The notes beneath the pieces are model-generated. The model did no database searches and was not told where the DNA came from. It worked only from the letters and a program-made list of their open reading frames with translations. The position numbers and the translations under genes are program-made. Source: SKVR01 sp964491395 (GTDB taxonomy: Bacteria > Bacteroidota > Bacteroidia > Bacteroidales > UBA7960). Taken from it: DNA of 64,000 nucleotides. Positions 16,211 through 26,444 of the stretch are shown in pieces; the first letter of the stretch is position 1, and each line of letters starts with the position of its first letter. Location of the stretch: positions 1 to 64,000 of the forward strand of contig CAZBGI010000012.1 in assembly GCA_964491395.1 (NCBI GenBank), written 5' to 3'.

Positions 16211-17428
16211 ATGAGCAAACTACCCGGATTATCTGATATCATCAAAGCGCAAACCCGCCTGAAAGGCGTTGTAAAAGTTACTCCCCTGGAACACACCAAG
16301 TCTTTTTCCGCCATGTCGGGAGCCAATGTGTTCATGAAACTCGAAAACATGCAATCTACAGGATCTTTCAAGGTGCGGGGTGCTTACAACAAGCTCAGTT
16401 GCCTTACACAGGAAGAACTGAACAAAGGAGTAGTATGCGCTTCCGCAGGCAACCATGCACAGGGAGTTGCCTATGCAGCCCACAGCAAAGGAGTGAAAGC
16501 AACTGTCTTTATGCCGGTCTTCACTCCCCCGCTCAAAGTAATAGCCACCCGTGCTTACGGTGCTGAAGTAGTACTTGAGGGAGAAACATTTGATGATGCC
16601 TTTGCTGCTGCCATGAAGTTCAAAGAAGAGTCTGGTGCTACATTTGTTCACCCTTTTGATGACCCAATGATCATTGCCGGGCAGGGAACCATGGGGCTGG
16701 AGCTTTTTCACCAGCTCGATACCATCGACGATGTACTGGTGCCCATTGGGGGTGGCGGAATGATAGCCGGTATTGCCATCGCGCTCAAAGAAATGAACCC
16801 GGATATACGCATTATTGGTGTAGAAGCTGCCGGAGCACAGTCCATGAAACAATCTATGACCGAAGGCAAACCCAGCACGCTTACTTCCATAAGCACCATT
16901 GCCGATGGTATTGCAGTGAAAACGCCCGGCAAACTTAATTATGAAGCCACCAAGAAATATGTGGATGAATTGCTGGTGGTAAATGATGCTGAAATTGCCC
17001 ATACCGCTTACCTGCTGCTGCAGCGCGCCAAAATACTTACTGAGCCTTCAGGAGCAGCAGCAATGGCGGCTGTTTTACACCAAAAAACCAACCTGAAAAA
17101 CCGGAATGTCATTCCCATAATCAGTGGTGGAAATGCCAACATGGGAATTCTGGAGCAGATTCTTGAAAAAGGAATGATGGAAGAAGGTTTGCGTGCCCGC
17201 ATTGCGGTATTAATTCCCGATATGGCCGGCGAATTGAAAGCCATAGTGAGTATCCTGGAAAAACTTCGGGCCAATATTTATGATATTTCACACGAACGAT
17301 CCATCACCAGTGTTCCTGTCGGTTTTGTAATGGTGACTATTACATTCAACCTGCAGGATACTTCCCAATTGCAGCTTATTTGTAAAACGCTGGACGAGAA
17401 AGCGATGAAATATGAAATCCTTACCTGA
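16211..17428 (+). CDS. ilvA: Threonine ammonia-lyase
   Basis: A 405-residue PLP enzyme that deaminates L-threonine to 2-oxobutanoate. K54 in GSFKVRGAYN binds PLP, SAGNHAQGVAYAA is the substrate loop, and VPIGGGGMIAGIA binds the cofactor phosphate. The C-terminal 75 residues (ARIAVLIPDMAGELKAIVSI ...) are a single ACT domain, as in the shorter threonine dehydratases rather than E. coli IlvA with two. It could serve isoleucine synthesis or threonine breakdown, and no neighbouring ilv genes settle this. The ATG at 16211 fits the family start (MSKLPGLSDIIKAQTRLKG); the frame continues upstream into the promoter. Confidence 0.93.
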   Translation: MSKLPGLSDIIKAQTRLKGVVKVTPLEHTKSFSAMSGANVFMKLENMQSTGSFKVRGAYNKLSCLTQEELNKGVVCASAGNHAQGVAYAAHSKGVKATVFMPVFTPPLKVIATRAYGAEVVLEGETFDDAFAAAMKFKEESGATFVHPFDDPMIIAGQGTMGLELFHQLDTIDDVLVPIGGGGMIAGIAIALKEMNPDIRIIGVEAAGAQSMKQSMTEGKPSTLTSISTIADGIAVKTPGKLNYEATKKYVDELLVVNDAEIAHTAYLLLQRAKILTEPSGAAAMAAVLHQKTNLKNRNVIPIISGGNANMGILEQILEKGMMEEGLRARIAVLIPDMAGELKAIVSILEKLRANIYDISHERSITSVPVGFVMVTITFNLQDTSQLQLICKTLDEKAMKYEILT

Positions 17429-17889
17429 TATTGGTCTTATTTCCTGGCTCTGCCGGCCGTAATGTGCAAAAATAGTCATGTGCATTCTACCTTCTTGACC
17501 GGGAAGAATATACGATACCCCAAAAAATATTACTTCTGTCTCTATCTGACTGCTAAATATTGCGTATTTTTAACGCATGCTCCTCTTTGTAGGTGATGCA
17601 ATCATGTTTGATTACCTTTGTAAAAATAGTATTGATTTCTTAATTGCGCATCTAACCCCGTAAAAAGGCGTGTATGGCAGGGTTTATACCAACAAGGCCA
17701 TGACAATACACTGGATATACGCGGATGGTTAGGATTTCGCAACAACGTAAAACATACTACTATACGGATATTATTGGCGATTTATCCTGAAGAAAAAGCG
17801 GGAGAGGTTCGCAACCCATACAAGGCAGTTTTCAGGAAGATCAAAAGAACAGAAACACGAATATAACTTTTTTGAAAAGAAGGACGAAA
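17429..17889. other. Intergenic region before the GH13 gene
   Basis: About 460 bases without a gene. TACCTTTG at 17613-17620 matches the -7 consensus, but its nearest TTTG (17586-17589) is 23 bases away, so it is only a weak promoter candidate. A 24-base phrase at 17652-17675 (CTAACCCCGTAAAAAGGCGT then GTAT) resembles one at 14829-14851. Confidence 0.4.
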
Positions 17890-20800
17890 ATGCAAGAAAA
17901 GAAAAAGTCATTTATAGCAGGGCAACAGGTGCCCATATTTGAATTTCATGTAGAACGCAGCCTGCGAAGCAAGTACCAGATTGAAGAGAGTTTTTTCTCC
18001 CAGCAGGGGAATGTAATTTTTACCGATTTTGGTGCTGTAAGGTCATTTGTACACAAGCTTAATGCCAAACGCGATCCCCGGCTGCATGTTTACCCCGGAG
18101 AGGTGAACGCTACGGGCATGCTGGAGGAGATTTTTCACTTTATACTACGCCTGTACGAGGAACAGGTAAATAAAAAGGTCATGTCAATGGCCTATCAATA
18201 TGTATTGAAAAATTTAGGTCAGGAGAAACTGCAGGCAGTACTGTACGATTTGGTGGATAAGTTTCCTCCGACAGCCGTTTTTCAGGGCAGTATATCGGTG
18301 GGGAAATATCTCGAAGAGCATACCGTTGATCGGCCCAATACGCTGTTGATACTGGAAGAAGCCATCATGATTTTTTTCGCTAATTTTAATCCGGCCAATA
18401 AAAAGATCAAAGAGCTTTTCGATGAAACTCACCTCTCACATGCCTATGATTTTCGAATGATGATGGATCATCTGGAAGATTTTTTTGAAGATCAACCTCC
18501 TTTTGGCCCTGACAATCAGGATGTTTTCAGTTTGCTCAAAACTCCTATTCTCATGTCGCCGGATGATATCAGCAAACAGCTGGATTATATCAGGGAAAAA
18601 TGGGAAACCCTTTTACCCGAAAATATTCGCGAGCAATTGCTCAGAAGCAAAGATTTACTGAAAGAGGATGTGCGTTTTGACACTGCCGGTGGAGGGGGAG
18701 CGCCCACGGTTGCCCCCAAATACAAAGGGATGGCCGATGATGCGGGTATGTTTGCCATGGGGAAATCGGGTTACAGGTATGTGGAAGATGCGGTGAAAGA
18801 TTATGAGGAAATCGAAGCTTTTACCCCCGATGTGCATTGGATGCCCTCAGTGGTAATGATTGCCAAAAATACGTATGTGTGGCTTGATCAGCTCACCAAA
18901 AAATACCAGCGCGAAATTCGTCGGCTTGATCAGATCCCGGATGAAGAGCTGGACCTGCTGCGTCGCTGGAATTTTACCGGTTTATGGCTTATCGGGTTAT
19001 GGGAAAGAAGTGAAGCTTCAAAACGAATCAAACATATCATGGGGAATGTGGATGCTGTTTCTTCGGCTTACTCATTGTACGATTATGTGATTGCTCATGA
19101 TCTGGGAGGCGAAGAAGCGTATAACAATCTTAACGAAAGAGCAAAGGCCAGGGGGGTGCGACTGGCATCGGACATGGTACCTAACCACACGGGGCTTTTC
19201 TCAAAATGGATCGTAGAACATCCTGACTATTATATCCAGGCTGCCAACCCACCTTTCCCCGGATATAAGTTTACAGGAGAAAACCTCTCCCGGCATCCTG
19301 ATATCGAAATCCGGCTGGAAGATGGTTATTTTAGTAAAACCGATGCTGCGGTGGTTTTCCAGTGGGTCAACAAGCAAAACGGACAGGTGCGGTATATTTA
19401 TCATGGCAATGATGGCACCAATATGCCCTGGAATGATACAGCCCAGCTGGATATGCTCAAACATGAGGTGCGGCAGGCAGTTATTGATAAGATTTTTGAG
19501 GTGGCTCGCAAGTTTTCCATCATTCGGTTTGATGCTGCCATGACCCTGGCCAAGAAGCACTTCTCCCGTTTGTGGTATCCACGGCCGGGTACTGGCGGAG
19601 ATATTCCCTCCCGTGCCGATTACGCGATGTCTCAAAGACAGTTCGACGAGTTGTTTCCTGTGGAATTCTGGCGTGAAGTCGTAGATCGCATGAATGCCGA
19701 AATGCCCGAAACCCTGCTGCTGGCAGAAGCGTTCTGGTTTATGGAAGGCTATTTTGTACGCACCCTGGGGATGCATCGCGTGTACAACTCGGCTTTTATG
19801 CACATGCTCAAAAACGAAGAAAATGAAAAGTATCGCGACCTGATAACCAACACACTGGAGTTTGAACCTGAAATACTCAAACGGTATGTAAACTTCATGA
19901 GTAACCCTGATGAGGAAACAGCCATTCGCCAGTTTGGTACCGACGATAAATACTTCGGCGTGTGTGTGCTGATGAATACCCTTCCCGGATTGCCCATGTT
20001 TGCCCATGGGCAAATTGAGGGATACACTGAAAAATACGGGATGGAATATCAACGTGCCTACTACAATGAGGATCCTCAGGAGTGGCTGGTGGAAAAACAC
20101 GAAAAGCAGATTTTTCCCATTACCCGCAAAAGGTATCTTTTCAGTGAGGTGGACAATTTCAACATCTTTGACTATATTGATGGGTATGGCAATGTCAATG
20201 AGAATGTGTTTGCCTTTACCAATCGCTTCCGGGATGAAAAGGCATTGGTGCTTTACAATAATAAGTATGAGCAAGCCGCAGGCCGGATTCACTTTTCGGC
20301 CCCTAAGCTTACACGCTCCGATTCAGGAAAAGAACCCGTAAGCGTCAGCCTGGGGCAGGCACTGGGTTTAAAAGAGGATGATAATATATATTACATTTTC
20401 AGGGAGCATTTCTCAGGGCTTGAATATATCAGGAGAGGGAAAGATTTATGTCACGATGGATTGCAATGGGGACTCAATGGGTTTGAGTACAAACTGTTCT
20501 GGGAATTCCGTGAGGTATATGACCAACAGGGTGAATACGAGCAATTGTTCTGGAAAACCGGCGACGGGGTTCCCTCCATAGAAAAAGCCCTTGATGAAAT
20601 GCGCTTGCAGCCGCTGCACCAATGCTTTGAGGCCATTTTTGCTGAAGATATTATCAATTTTCTGATAAACAGAACGACAGATAAAAGTCAAAAGATTACT
20701 GAAAAGCTGGGTTATAAGCTCTTAAAAGGGCGTTTCGCAGAATTCCTTTCACAGACGGCCCAATTCTTCCATTTGGAAAATATGAATGTACAGGAGAGAA

Positions 20801-21540
20801 CGGAAGCTTTTGCAGCCCGGATAAAAAGTATTGAAAATGTAACCTCTTTTCTGGCTGATGAAAAAACCGACCGTAAAGAATTCTTGCTGCGTTATGGATT
20901 TACCTCGGTAGATGAGTTGTTGACCATTGGAAAACGTGCAGTGTATCGCGAAAATATGATCGTGTTGCTGGGTGTATTTGCCCTGCAATCGTTATACGAA
21001 GAAATGGCCGAGGATACACGGAATGAACTCGACCAGAAGTTAATGTTGCAGTGGCCCTTGCGCAATGTTTTGTTGCGAACCGGCAGGGGCGATTATTCGG
21101 TAAGCAGGGATATCAGTCTTATTACTATTCTTATTCAGCAGCACAATGATTTGTTTGATTTTTCTACCCTGAGAATGACTGAGAGCCGGCTGGAAGAAAG
21201 TTCCTCACACCGGAAAAGGGTGATGGTGGAAAAAGCCAGGGATGCAGCCGCCATGCTCGGTTTTGATGTTGTAAAAAGTTTTATTGGAGTAAACGAGCAT
21301 CAGGGAATTGTGTATTTCAGCAAAGAAAGTTATGAAGAGCTTATTGACTGGCTTTTTACCTTATCAATACTTAATTATTTCACCCTGCAGGATGAAAACC
21401 TTTCCCTTGCAGAAAAGAAAACACTGGATTATTTGATACAGGAAAGTATACAATTCTTGGTTCAGGCACGTGAGGTTTCTGAAAAATCAGGTTATGAGCT
21501 TAAAAAACTTGAACTATTGCTCGATGGCAGGTCTGGTTGA
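17890..21540 (+). CDS. Very large cytoplasmic GH13 (alpha-amylase family) enzyme
   Basis: 1216 residues, no signal peptide. An N-terminal helical region of about 280 residues precedes the GH13 barrel. Barrel motifs are SDMVPNHTG (region I), nucleophile D548 in FSIIRFDAAMTLAK (region II), acid/base E613 in LLLAEAFWFMEG (region III) and a region IV-like NPDEE. After a beta-rich part (VFAFTNRFRDEKALVLYNN) come some 350 further residues of helical sequence with no recognised domain. It acts on an alpha-glucan or related sugar, but subfamily and reaction (hydrolase or transferase) cannot be told by eye. I use the ATG at 17890 (MQEKKKSFIAGQQ); an in-frame TTG sits at 17872. The next gene, a glucan PUL regulator, starts 84 bases on but need not be linked. 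Confidence 0.85.
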   Translation: MQEKKKSFIAGQQVPIFEFHVERSLRSKYQIEESFFSQQGNVIFTDFGAVRSFVHKLNAKRDPRLHVYPGEVNATGMLEEIFHFILRLYEEQVNKKVMSMAYQYVLKNLGQEKLQAVLYDLVDKFPPTAVFQGSISVGKYLEEHTVDRPNTLLILEEAIMIFFANFNPANKKIKELFDETHLSHAYDFRMMMDHLEDFFEDQPPFGPDNQDVFSLLKTPILMSPDDISKQLDYIREKWETLLPENIREQLLRSKDLLKEDVRFDTAGGGGAPTVAPKYKGMADDAGMFAMGKSGYRYVEDAVKDYEEIEAFTPDVHWMPSVVMIAKNTYVWLDQLTKKYQREIRRLDQIPDEELDLLRRWNFTGLWLIGLWERSEASKRIKHIMGNVDAVSSAYSLYDYVIAHDLGGEEAYNNLNERAKARGVRLASDMVPNHTGLFSKWIVEHPDYYIQAANPPFPGYKFTGENLSRHPDIEIRLEDGYFSKTDAAVVFQWVNKQNGQVRYIYHGNDGTNMPWNDTAQLDMLKHEVRQAVIDKIFEVARKFSIIRFDAAMTLAKKHFSRLWYPRPGTGGDIPSRADYAMSQRQFDELFPVEFWREVVDRMNAEMPETLLLAEAFWFMEGYFVRTLGMHRVYNSAFMHMLKNEENEKYRDLITNTLEFEPEILKRYVNFMSNPDEETAIRQFGTDDKYFGVCVLMNTLPGLPMFAHGQIEGYTEKYGMEYQRAYYNEDPQEWLVEKHEKQIFPITRKRYLFSEVDNFNIFDYIDGYGNVNENVFAFTNRFRDEKALVLYNNKYEQAAGRIHFSAPKLTRSDSGKEPVSVSLGQALGLKEDDNIYYIFREHFSGLEYIRRGKDLCHDGLQWGLNGFEYKLFWEFREVYDQQGEYEQLFWKTGDGVPSIEKALDEMRLQPLHQCFEAIFAEDIINFLINRTTDKSQKITEKLGYKLLKGRFAEFLSQTAQFFHLENMNVQERTEAFAARIKSIENVTSFLADEKTDRKEFLLRYGFTSVDELLTIGKRAVYRENMIVLLGVFALQSLYEEMAEDTRNELDQKLMLQWPLRNVLLRTGRGDYSVSRDISLITILIQQHNDLFDFSTLRMTESRLEESSSHRKRVMVEKARDAAAMLGFDVVKSFIGVNEHQGIVYFSKESYEELIDWLFTLSILNYFTLQDENLSLAEKKTLDYLIQESIQFLVQAREVSEKSGYELKKLELLLDGRSG

Positions 21541-21624
21541 AATGGCCGCTGAAGACCGGAGTTCATCTTCTGCATAAAGATGAACAGTCTTTCAGGATTT
21601 ATTTCAGGAATATTGTCTTTAGTT

Positions 21625-24534
21625 ATGAAAATTACTTTTACCCTGTTATTTCTTCTCCTGGTTTGTGCCAATGGTAACGGTGCCAACATTAAAGACATTG
21701 GTTTGCCATTTATTGTAAATCATCAGAGGGACGTGTATCAGGCCAGCACGCAAAACTGGTCCGTTGCACAAAGTGACAGAGGGTATATGTATTTTGGAAA
21801 TAACGACGGGATACTGCAATATGATGGGTCAGGATGGACCATTCATACCGTCCCCAATGCTTCAGTCGTGCGTTCTGTTTATGCCTCCGGTGACACTATT
21901 TTTGCCGGTGCTTTTGAGGAACTCGGTTATCTTGCTCCAGACACTACCGGTGCTCTTGTTTGGAATTCGCTTGTAGAATTTATTCCTGAAACTTTTCGGG
22001 GATTCGATGAAATATGGCGCATTTTCAGGGATGAAAAAGGAAGGATGATCTTTCAGTCGTTTTCTTATATTTTTATCCTTGAGGATAACCGCATGAAAAT
22101 CATTGAACCCCTGAAAAGATTCAGTTTTATGCACCAGATCAATGATCGGTTTTATGTGGTTGATACGGGGAAAGGGCTTATGAACCTTCACAATGATACC
22201 CTTTCATTGGTGAGCGAAAACCCGGTATTTTTCCGAAATGAAATATCCTTTATGCTCCCCCATGAAAATGATGATATTGTGGTGGGAACATCCAATGAAG
22301 GGTTGTTTATCCTCTCAGATTACCGGTTGCAGCCCTGGCAAACGCCGGTGAATAATTTTTTGCAGCAATTTAATATATTTTCAGGAGTAAGGCTCTCGGG
22401 AGGCAATTTTGCTTTTGGCTCTATCGGAAATGGTTTGTTTATCACCAACCCGGAAGGGGAAATTCTTCAACACCTCAACCGTATGAAAGGGTTGCAAAAC
22501 AATACTATTCTGGCATTATTTGAAGACCGGCACCAGAATTTATGGCTGGGACTTGACAATGGAATTGATTATGTTGAAATCAGTTCACCTATTTCCATGC
22601 TCAACCATATATACAATCTTGAAAGCACTTATGCTTCCGTTGTTTATAATGATATTTTGTACGTAGGAACCAATCAGGGATTGTTTGCCGCACCTCTTGA
22701 AGCTATCAGCCACTTCGATGAGGATATCAGCAGATTTGAATTGGTGAAAGGAACAGAAGGGCAGGTCTGGAGCCTTGAAATCATCGCGAACACCCTGTTT
22801 TGCGGCAACAACTACGGGGCTTTTGTGATAGAAGGGTATGATGCAAAACAGATTTCCGATGTCAGGGGCTACTGGTCATTTTTCCCTTCCCCCCTTTCTG
22901 CTGATATTCTTATTGCAGGCACCTACACAGGGATGGTTAGACTGGGGAAAAGAAATGGCGAATGGGTTTTTCTGGATGAGGTGAAAGGGTTCCGCGAATC
23001 CAGCCGCAATATATTTGTAGATAAGAAAAATCAGTTTTGGATTTCCCATGGATACCGGGGTTTGTTCAAACTGGTACTCAATGAAGATTTTTCAGAAGTC
23101 AGGAGCGTGAGGCTGTTTCGCGACGAAGCAGGCTTACCCCGCGAATTACCTTACAATATTCAGCGAGTTAAAGATAAAATGATGGTTACGACCCGTGAGG
23201 GCATTTTGCAATACGATTTTAGTAAGAATCGTTTTGTGCCCGATGAGTTTTACAACGATCTTTTTGCCTCACACGGGTTTATTGATAAAATTTTTGAAGA
23301 CACCGCCGGGAATTTGTGGTATTACACCGATGAACAACTAGGCATCATGCGTTTACTGGAAGATGGCTCCTTTCGTGATATCAAGGCTCCATTCTCCAGG
23401 GTGAACCCTTTCCTGATGCCTGCCTTTCAGAATATATACGTACACGACAATTACAATGTTTTTGTCGGCTCCGAATCCGGGTTGGTTCATTATAATCCTT
23501 CTATCATCAACGATTACCGTGTTGCTGATGATGTGTACCTCAAAGAGATTACCTTTTACGGAAATGATGCCTCACAGACCCTGCAATCGTTTAATCCTTT
23601 GATAATAAATAATGAGAAGAGCTCCCCCGAGGTTCCTTTTTCTCAAAATTCGGTTACCTTTCGCTTTACTACTCCGGTTTATGAAAATCCGGCAGCAGTA
23701 AGGTTTTCCTATCATTTGAAAGGGTTTGATCTTCAATGGTCTGACTGGGATGTGCTCAATTTTAAAGAATATACCAACCTGAGGGAAGGAGATTACACCT
23801 TTGAAGTGAAAGCGCTTAATGCTTTTGGTGTAGAAAGCAATATTGCCACTTTTTCCTTTTCGGTAAAACCCCCTTTCTACCGATCTTCTATCGCCTATTT
23901 TGTCTATACCATCATTCTGTTTCTGATAATTGCCGGAAATATTCACTTCATAAGGAAGAGAATGTTGAAAATAAGGCTCAAGGAAAAAATAAGACACGAG
24001 AACAGGTTGGCGCAGCGCGAAAAATTATTTGAAGAACAAACAGCACTGAGCGAAAATGAAATAGTGCAATTGCGCAACGAGAGCCTTCAGAGTGAGATGA
24101 AGCATAAAAATCAGGAACTTGCTAATGCAACCCTGCACCTGATTCAGAAAAACAAAACCCTCACCTACTTAAAAAATGATCTCACCAAACTGCAGAAAAG
24201 TTTGTCTTCAGATAATCCTGAAAAGCATAGCGTCACCAATTTATTGAAAAAAGTAAATCGTGATTTGCGCAATGAAAAAAACTGGGAATTGTTCAACAGC
24301 TATTTCGACGATGTGCACCAGGATTTTATTACCCGACTTAAAAACGAGTGTCCCGATCTTTCACCCAAAGAGCTTCGCTTGTGTGCCTACCTGCGAATGA
24401 ATCTTTCTTCCAAGGAAATCGCTCCCCTGATGAATATTAGCGTGAGAGGAGTTGAAATCAGCCGATATCGGCTCAGAAAAAAACTCGGGCTTGGTCACAA
24501 TGTCAATCTTACCGACTATCTGTTGTCTTACTAA
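21625..24534 (+). CDS. Propeller-type transmembrane regulator with Y_Y_Y and LuxR-like HTH domains
   Basis: 969 residues from the ATG at 21625, which gives a clean signal peptide (MKITFTLLFLLLVCANGNG); an ATG at 21580 is an alternative. A periplasmic ligand-sensing part of two-component-propeller repeats (DRGYMYFGNNDGILQYDG, NLWLGLDNGIDYVE) runs to about residue 690. A Y_Y_Y domain follows (FSYHLKGFDLQWSDW ... YTFEVKALN), then one membrane helix (VYTIILFLIIAGNIHFI), a coiled coil and a C-terminal LuxR-like HTH (LSPKELRLCAYLRMNLSSKE ... GVEISRYRLRKKLGL). There is no kinase or receiver domain, so ligand binding is passed through the membrane directly to the DNA-binding domain. Its place immediately upstream of the PUL makes it the likely activator of that locus. 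Confidence 0.88.
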   Translation: MKITFTLLFLLLVCANGNGANIKDIGLPFIVNHQRDVYQASTQNWSVAQSDRGYMYFGNNDGILQYDGSGWTIHTVPNASVVRSVYASGDTIFAGAFEELGYLAPDTTGALVWNSLVEFIPETFRGFDEIWRIFRDEKGRMIFQSFSYIFILEDNRMKIIEPLKRFSFMHQINDRFYVVDTGKGLMNLHNDTLSLVSENPVFFRNEISFMLPHENDDIVVGTSNEGLFILSDYRLQPWQTPVNNFLQQFNIFSGVRLSGGNFAFGSIGNGLFITNPEGEILQHLNRMKGLQNNTILALFEDRHQNLWLGLDNGIDYVEISSPISMLNHIYNLESTYASVVYNDILYVGTNQGLFAAPLEAISHFDEDISRFELVKGTEGQVWSLEIIANTLFCGNNYGAFVIEGYDAKQISDVRGYWSFFPSPLSADILIAGTYTGMVRLGKRNGEWVFLDEVKGFRESSRNIFVDKKNQFWISHGYRGLFKLVLNEDFSEVRSVRLFRDEAGLPRELPYNIQRVKDKMMVTTREGILQYDFSKNRFVPDEFYNDLFASHGFIDKIFEDTAGNLWYYTDEQLGIMRLLEDGSFRDIKAPFSRVNPFLMPAFQNIYVHDNYNVFVGSESGLVHYNPSIINDYRVADDVYLKEITFYGNDASQTLQSFNPLIINNEKSSPEVPFSQNSVTFRFTTPVYENPAAVRFSYHLKGFDLQWSDWDVLNFKEYTNLREGDYTFEVKALNAFGVESNIATFSFSVKPPFYRSSIAYFVYTIILFLIIAGNIHFIRKRMLKIRLKEKIRHENRLAQREKLFEEQTALSENEIVQLRNESLQSEMKHKNQELANATLHLIQKNKTLTYLKNDLTKLQKSLSSDNPEKHSVTNLLKKVNRDLRNEKNWELFNSYFDDVHQDFITRLKNECPDLSPKELRLCAYLRMNLSSKEIAPLMNISVRGVEISRYRLRKKLGLGHNVNLTDYLLSY

Positions 24535-24911
24535 ACAACCCACTGCTTAGCTTAAAGACCAACAGGGGGTTAAGAAAATGATTTTTACACCTTCTTTTCG
24601 CCACTCGTAAGGTTCTTTTTTTTAAAAAAGTGAGCCGGTTTTCCTTTCTAAAAAATACATAAATGAGAAACTCAGAAATGGCCAAAATAATTTTTTAAAT
24701 AAATAATAATCAGTCAATAATAATTACTGTGATGTATTTTTGATGTAGTCGTTTTCGCTGATGTTGTATTGTTGATGTGCCCAAAAATTTGGCACCGGTA
24801 ACGTTTGCGGTTTCCTTTGCAAATTGATTAAGAAAAATCTTCTGCCAGGCATAATCCAGACAGAATTTAATTAATCTTTTTTCCATTTTAATCAACTAAA
24901 ACAACATCAAC
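24535..24911 (+). other. PUL promoter region
   Basis: About 375 AT-rich bases between the regulator and the first PUL gene. A perfect -7 box, TATTTTTG, lies at 24735-24742 without a good -33 box, as might be expected for an activator-dependent promoter. No gene is supported on either strand. Confidence 0.4.
24537..24571 (+). terminator. Weak hairpin after the regulator gene
   Basis: AACCCACTG / CAGGGGGTT with one mismatch and a 17-base loop, right after the regulator stop codon. No U-run follows directly, so termination is uncertain. Confidence 0.3.
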
Positions 24912-26393
24912 ATGAAAAAGAAAAAATCAAACTTGTTCCTGACAATGACCATGATTGTCGTAGGAGCATTTGCAATGTTTACTTTTAATTCGTGCGAGAA
25001 GGAAGAAGATCCGGCAGAGGATCCCATTGCTTCCTTCCAGGTGGAAATAGATGAAGAGAATTACCTGCAGGTAACTTTCATGAACTTCTCACAAAATGCA
25101 GAAACCTATCTGTGGGATTTCGGTGATGGCAACACCTCAACAGAAGAAAACCCAGTACATGTTTATGAAACGCATGGAGATTACGAAGTGGTTCTCACAG
25201 CCACCAACAGTGACGGTGTTTCTGCAAATTTTGCACAGGTAATAGAAATTAAAGATCCGGACGAAGCCCTGGCATTACTTGCCGGAGAAACGTCCAAAAC
25301 ATGGCGTCTTTACAGAGTTGAAACCAGCATGGGCGTTGGTCCCGATGTGGATAATCCCCGCGACTGGTGGTCACTGGAAAACGACGGAAGTCGCCCATGT
25401 GTGTATTACCACGAATTTACCTTTAACAGAGAGGGTGAGTTCATCTTTGAGGACAATGGTTCTTTCTGGGGTGAAGACGCAATTTTTGGCGGAGACAATC
25501 CAACCGATGTGCACGGTACCTGCTTTGAGGCTACTGCTGCCAATATGGTAAACAATGAAGGCGCAGATGTGAGTGCCTGGTTGAGCGGCACACATGCCTT
25601 TGAATTCGATCCCACCAGCAATACTGTTACCCTTAATGGATCAGGTGCATGGATGGGCCTGCCTCATTTGGGTACTACCGGTGAAAGCAATGTGCCTGAA
25701 ACTTCTAAATCCTTCCAGATTGATATTGAGCAACACGAGGGATACGATTTGATGATTGTTTCTTATGCCTATGCAGATCTTTACTGGGATTTCTCTTATG
25801 CGAGCTATTCGGATCCTTCTCTTGAGCCTCCGGTGGAGGAAGAACCCCAGGAATATGGCGAAGACCTTCCCGATATTACCCCTGAGGAAATCTTTGTTAC
25901 TTTCGCAGCCAAAGATGCGGAAAATATGGCTACTATTGATACAGTACCTTCCGGTTCTTCCGTTATTTTCGGTGTTGAAGATCCAACCGACGCAGAAGAA
26001 CTTGCAGGCCAATTTATCAGAACAGGTGGAGTACAGTATCAGGAGCTTCAGTTCAGGACTACTCCGGATCTCTATGACATCCAGTTTGACAACTTTACGG
26101 AAGCTAAAATTGATATTTTCGTTCCTGCTGATACCGAATTTGCTGAAGGTGAACTGCAAAGACAATTTGTGTTTGGTTTTGCTGACCTAAGCGCAACAGA
26201 AGAATGGTGGAACAGTCCCGTTCAGTTTCTTACCGAAGGAGAAGATTTTGTTGTAGGCGAATGGACCACCTATACCTTTGACCTTACCGACGTGAAAGAA
26301 CGCGAAGACCTGGATATGATTTATCTTGGTATTGGTGGCGGCGGCCATGAGGCAGAAGGTGTTTTTTATGTTCGTAATCTCATTTTTGAATAG
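24912..26393 (+). CDS. PKD-domain surface lipoprotein, probable glucan-binding protein
   Basis: 493 residues. Lipoprotein signal with the lipobox ending at C28 (FTFNSC), followed by an acidic stretch (EKEEDPAEDP) of the kind that marks lipoproteins for the cell surface in this phylum. A PKD domain follows (about 40-115: YLWDFGDGNTSTEENPVHVY). The rest is rich in Trp, Tyr and acidic residues (residues 140-490), beta-rich, with GH16/CBM-like texture but no identified catalytic motif. It takes the place of a SusE-type surface glycan-binding protein in this PUL. PKD lipoproteins of this kind are known in laminarin loci of Bacteroidota. It is first in the inferred operon. Confidence 0.85.
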   Translation: MKKKKSNLFLTMTMIVVGAFAMFTFNSCEKEEDPAEDPIASFQVEIDEENYLQVTFMNFSQNAETYLWDFGDGNTSTEENPVHVYETHGDYEVVLTATNSDGVSANFAQVIEIKDPDEALALLAGETSKTWRLYRVETSMGVGPDVDNPRDWWSLENDGSRPCVYYHEFTFNREGEFIFEDNGSFWGEDAIFGGDNPTDVHGTCFEATAANMVNNEGADVSAWLSGTHAFEFDPTSNTVTLNGSGAWMGLPHLGTTGESNVPETSKSFQIDIEQHEGYDLMIVSYAYADLYWDFSYASYSDPSLEPPVEEEPQEYGEDLPDITPEEIFVTFAAKDAENMATIDTVPSGSSVIFGVEDPTDAEELAGQFIRTGGVQYQELQFRTTPDLYDIQFDNFTEAKIDIFVPADTEFAEGELQRQFVFGFADLSATEEWWNSPVQFLTEGEDFVVGEWTTYTFDLTDVKEREDLDMIYLGIGGGGHEAEGVFYVRNLIFE

Positions 26394-26444
26394 TACTATT
26401 TTTCTTGCCTGCACAGCGAATTAGTTGTGCCTGAAGCGACGAGG

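Noticed and set aside
24710..24895. Minus-strand 61-codon frame in the PUL promoter region
   Set aside because: No family, no promoter of its own, and AT-rich composition; better explained as the control region.
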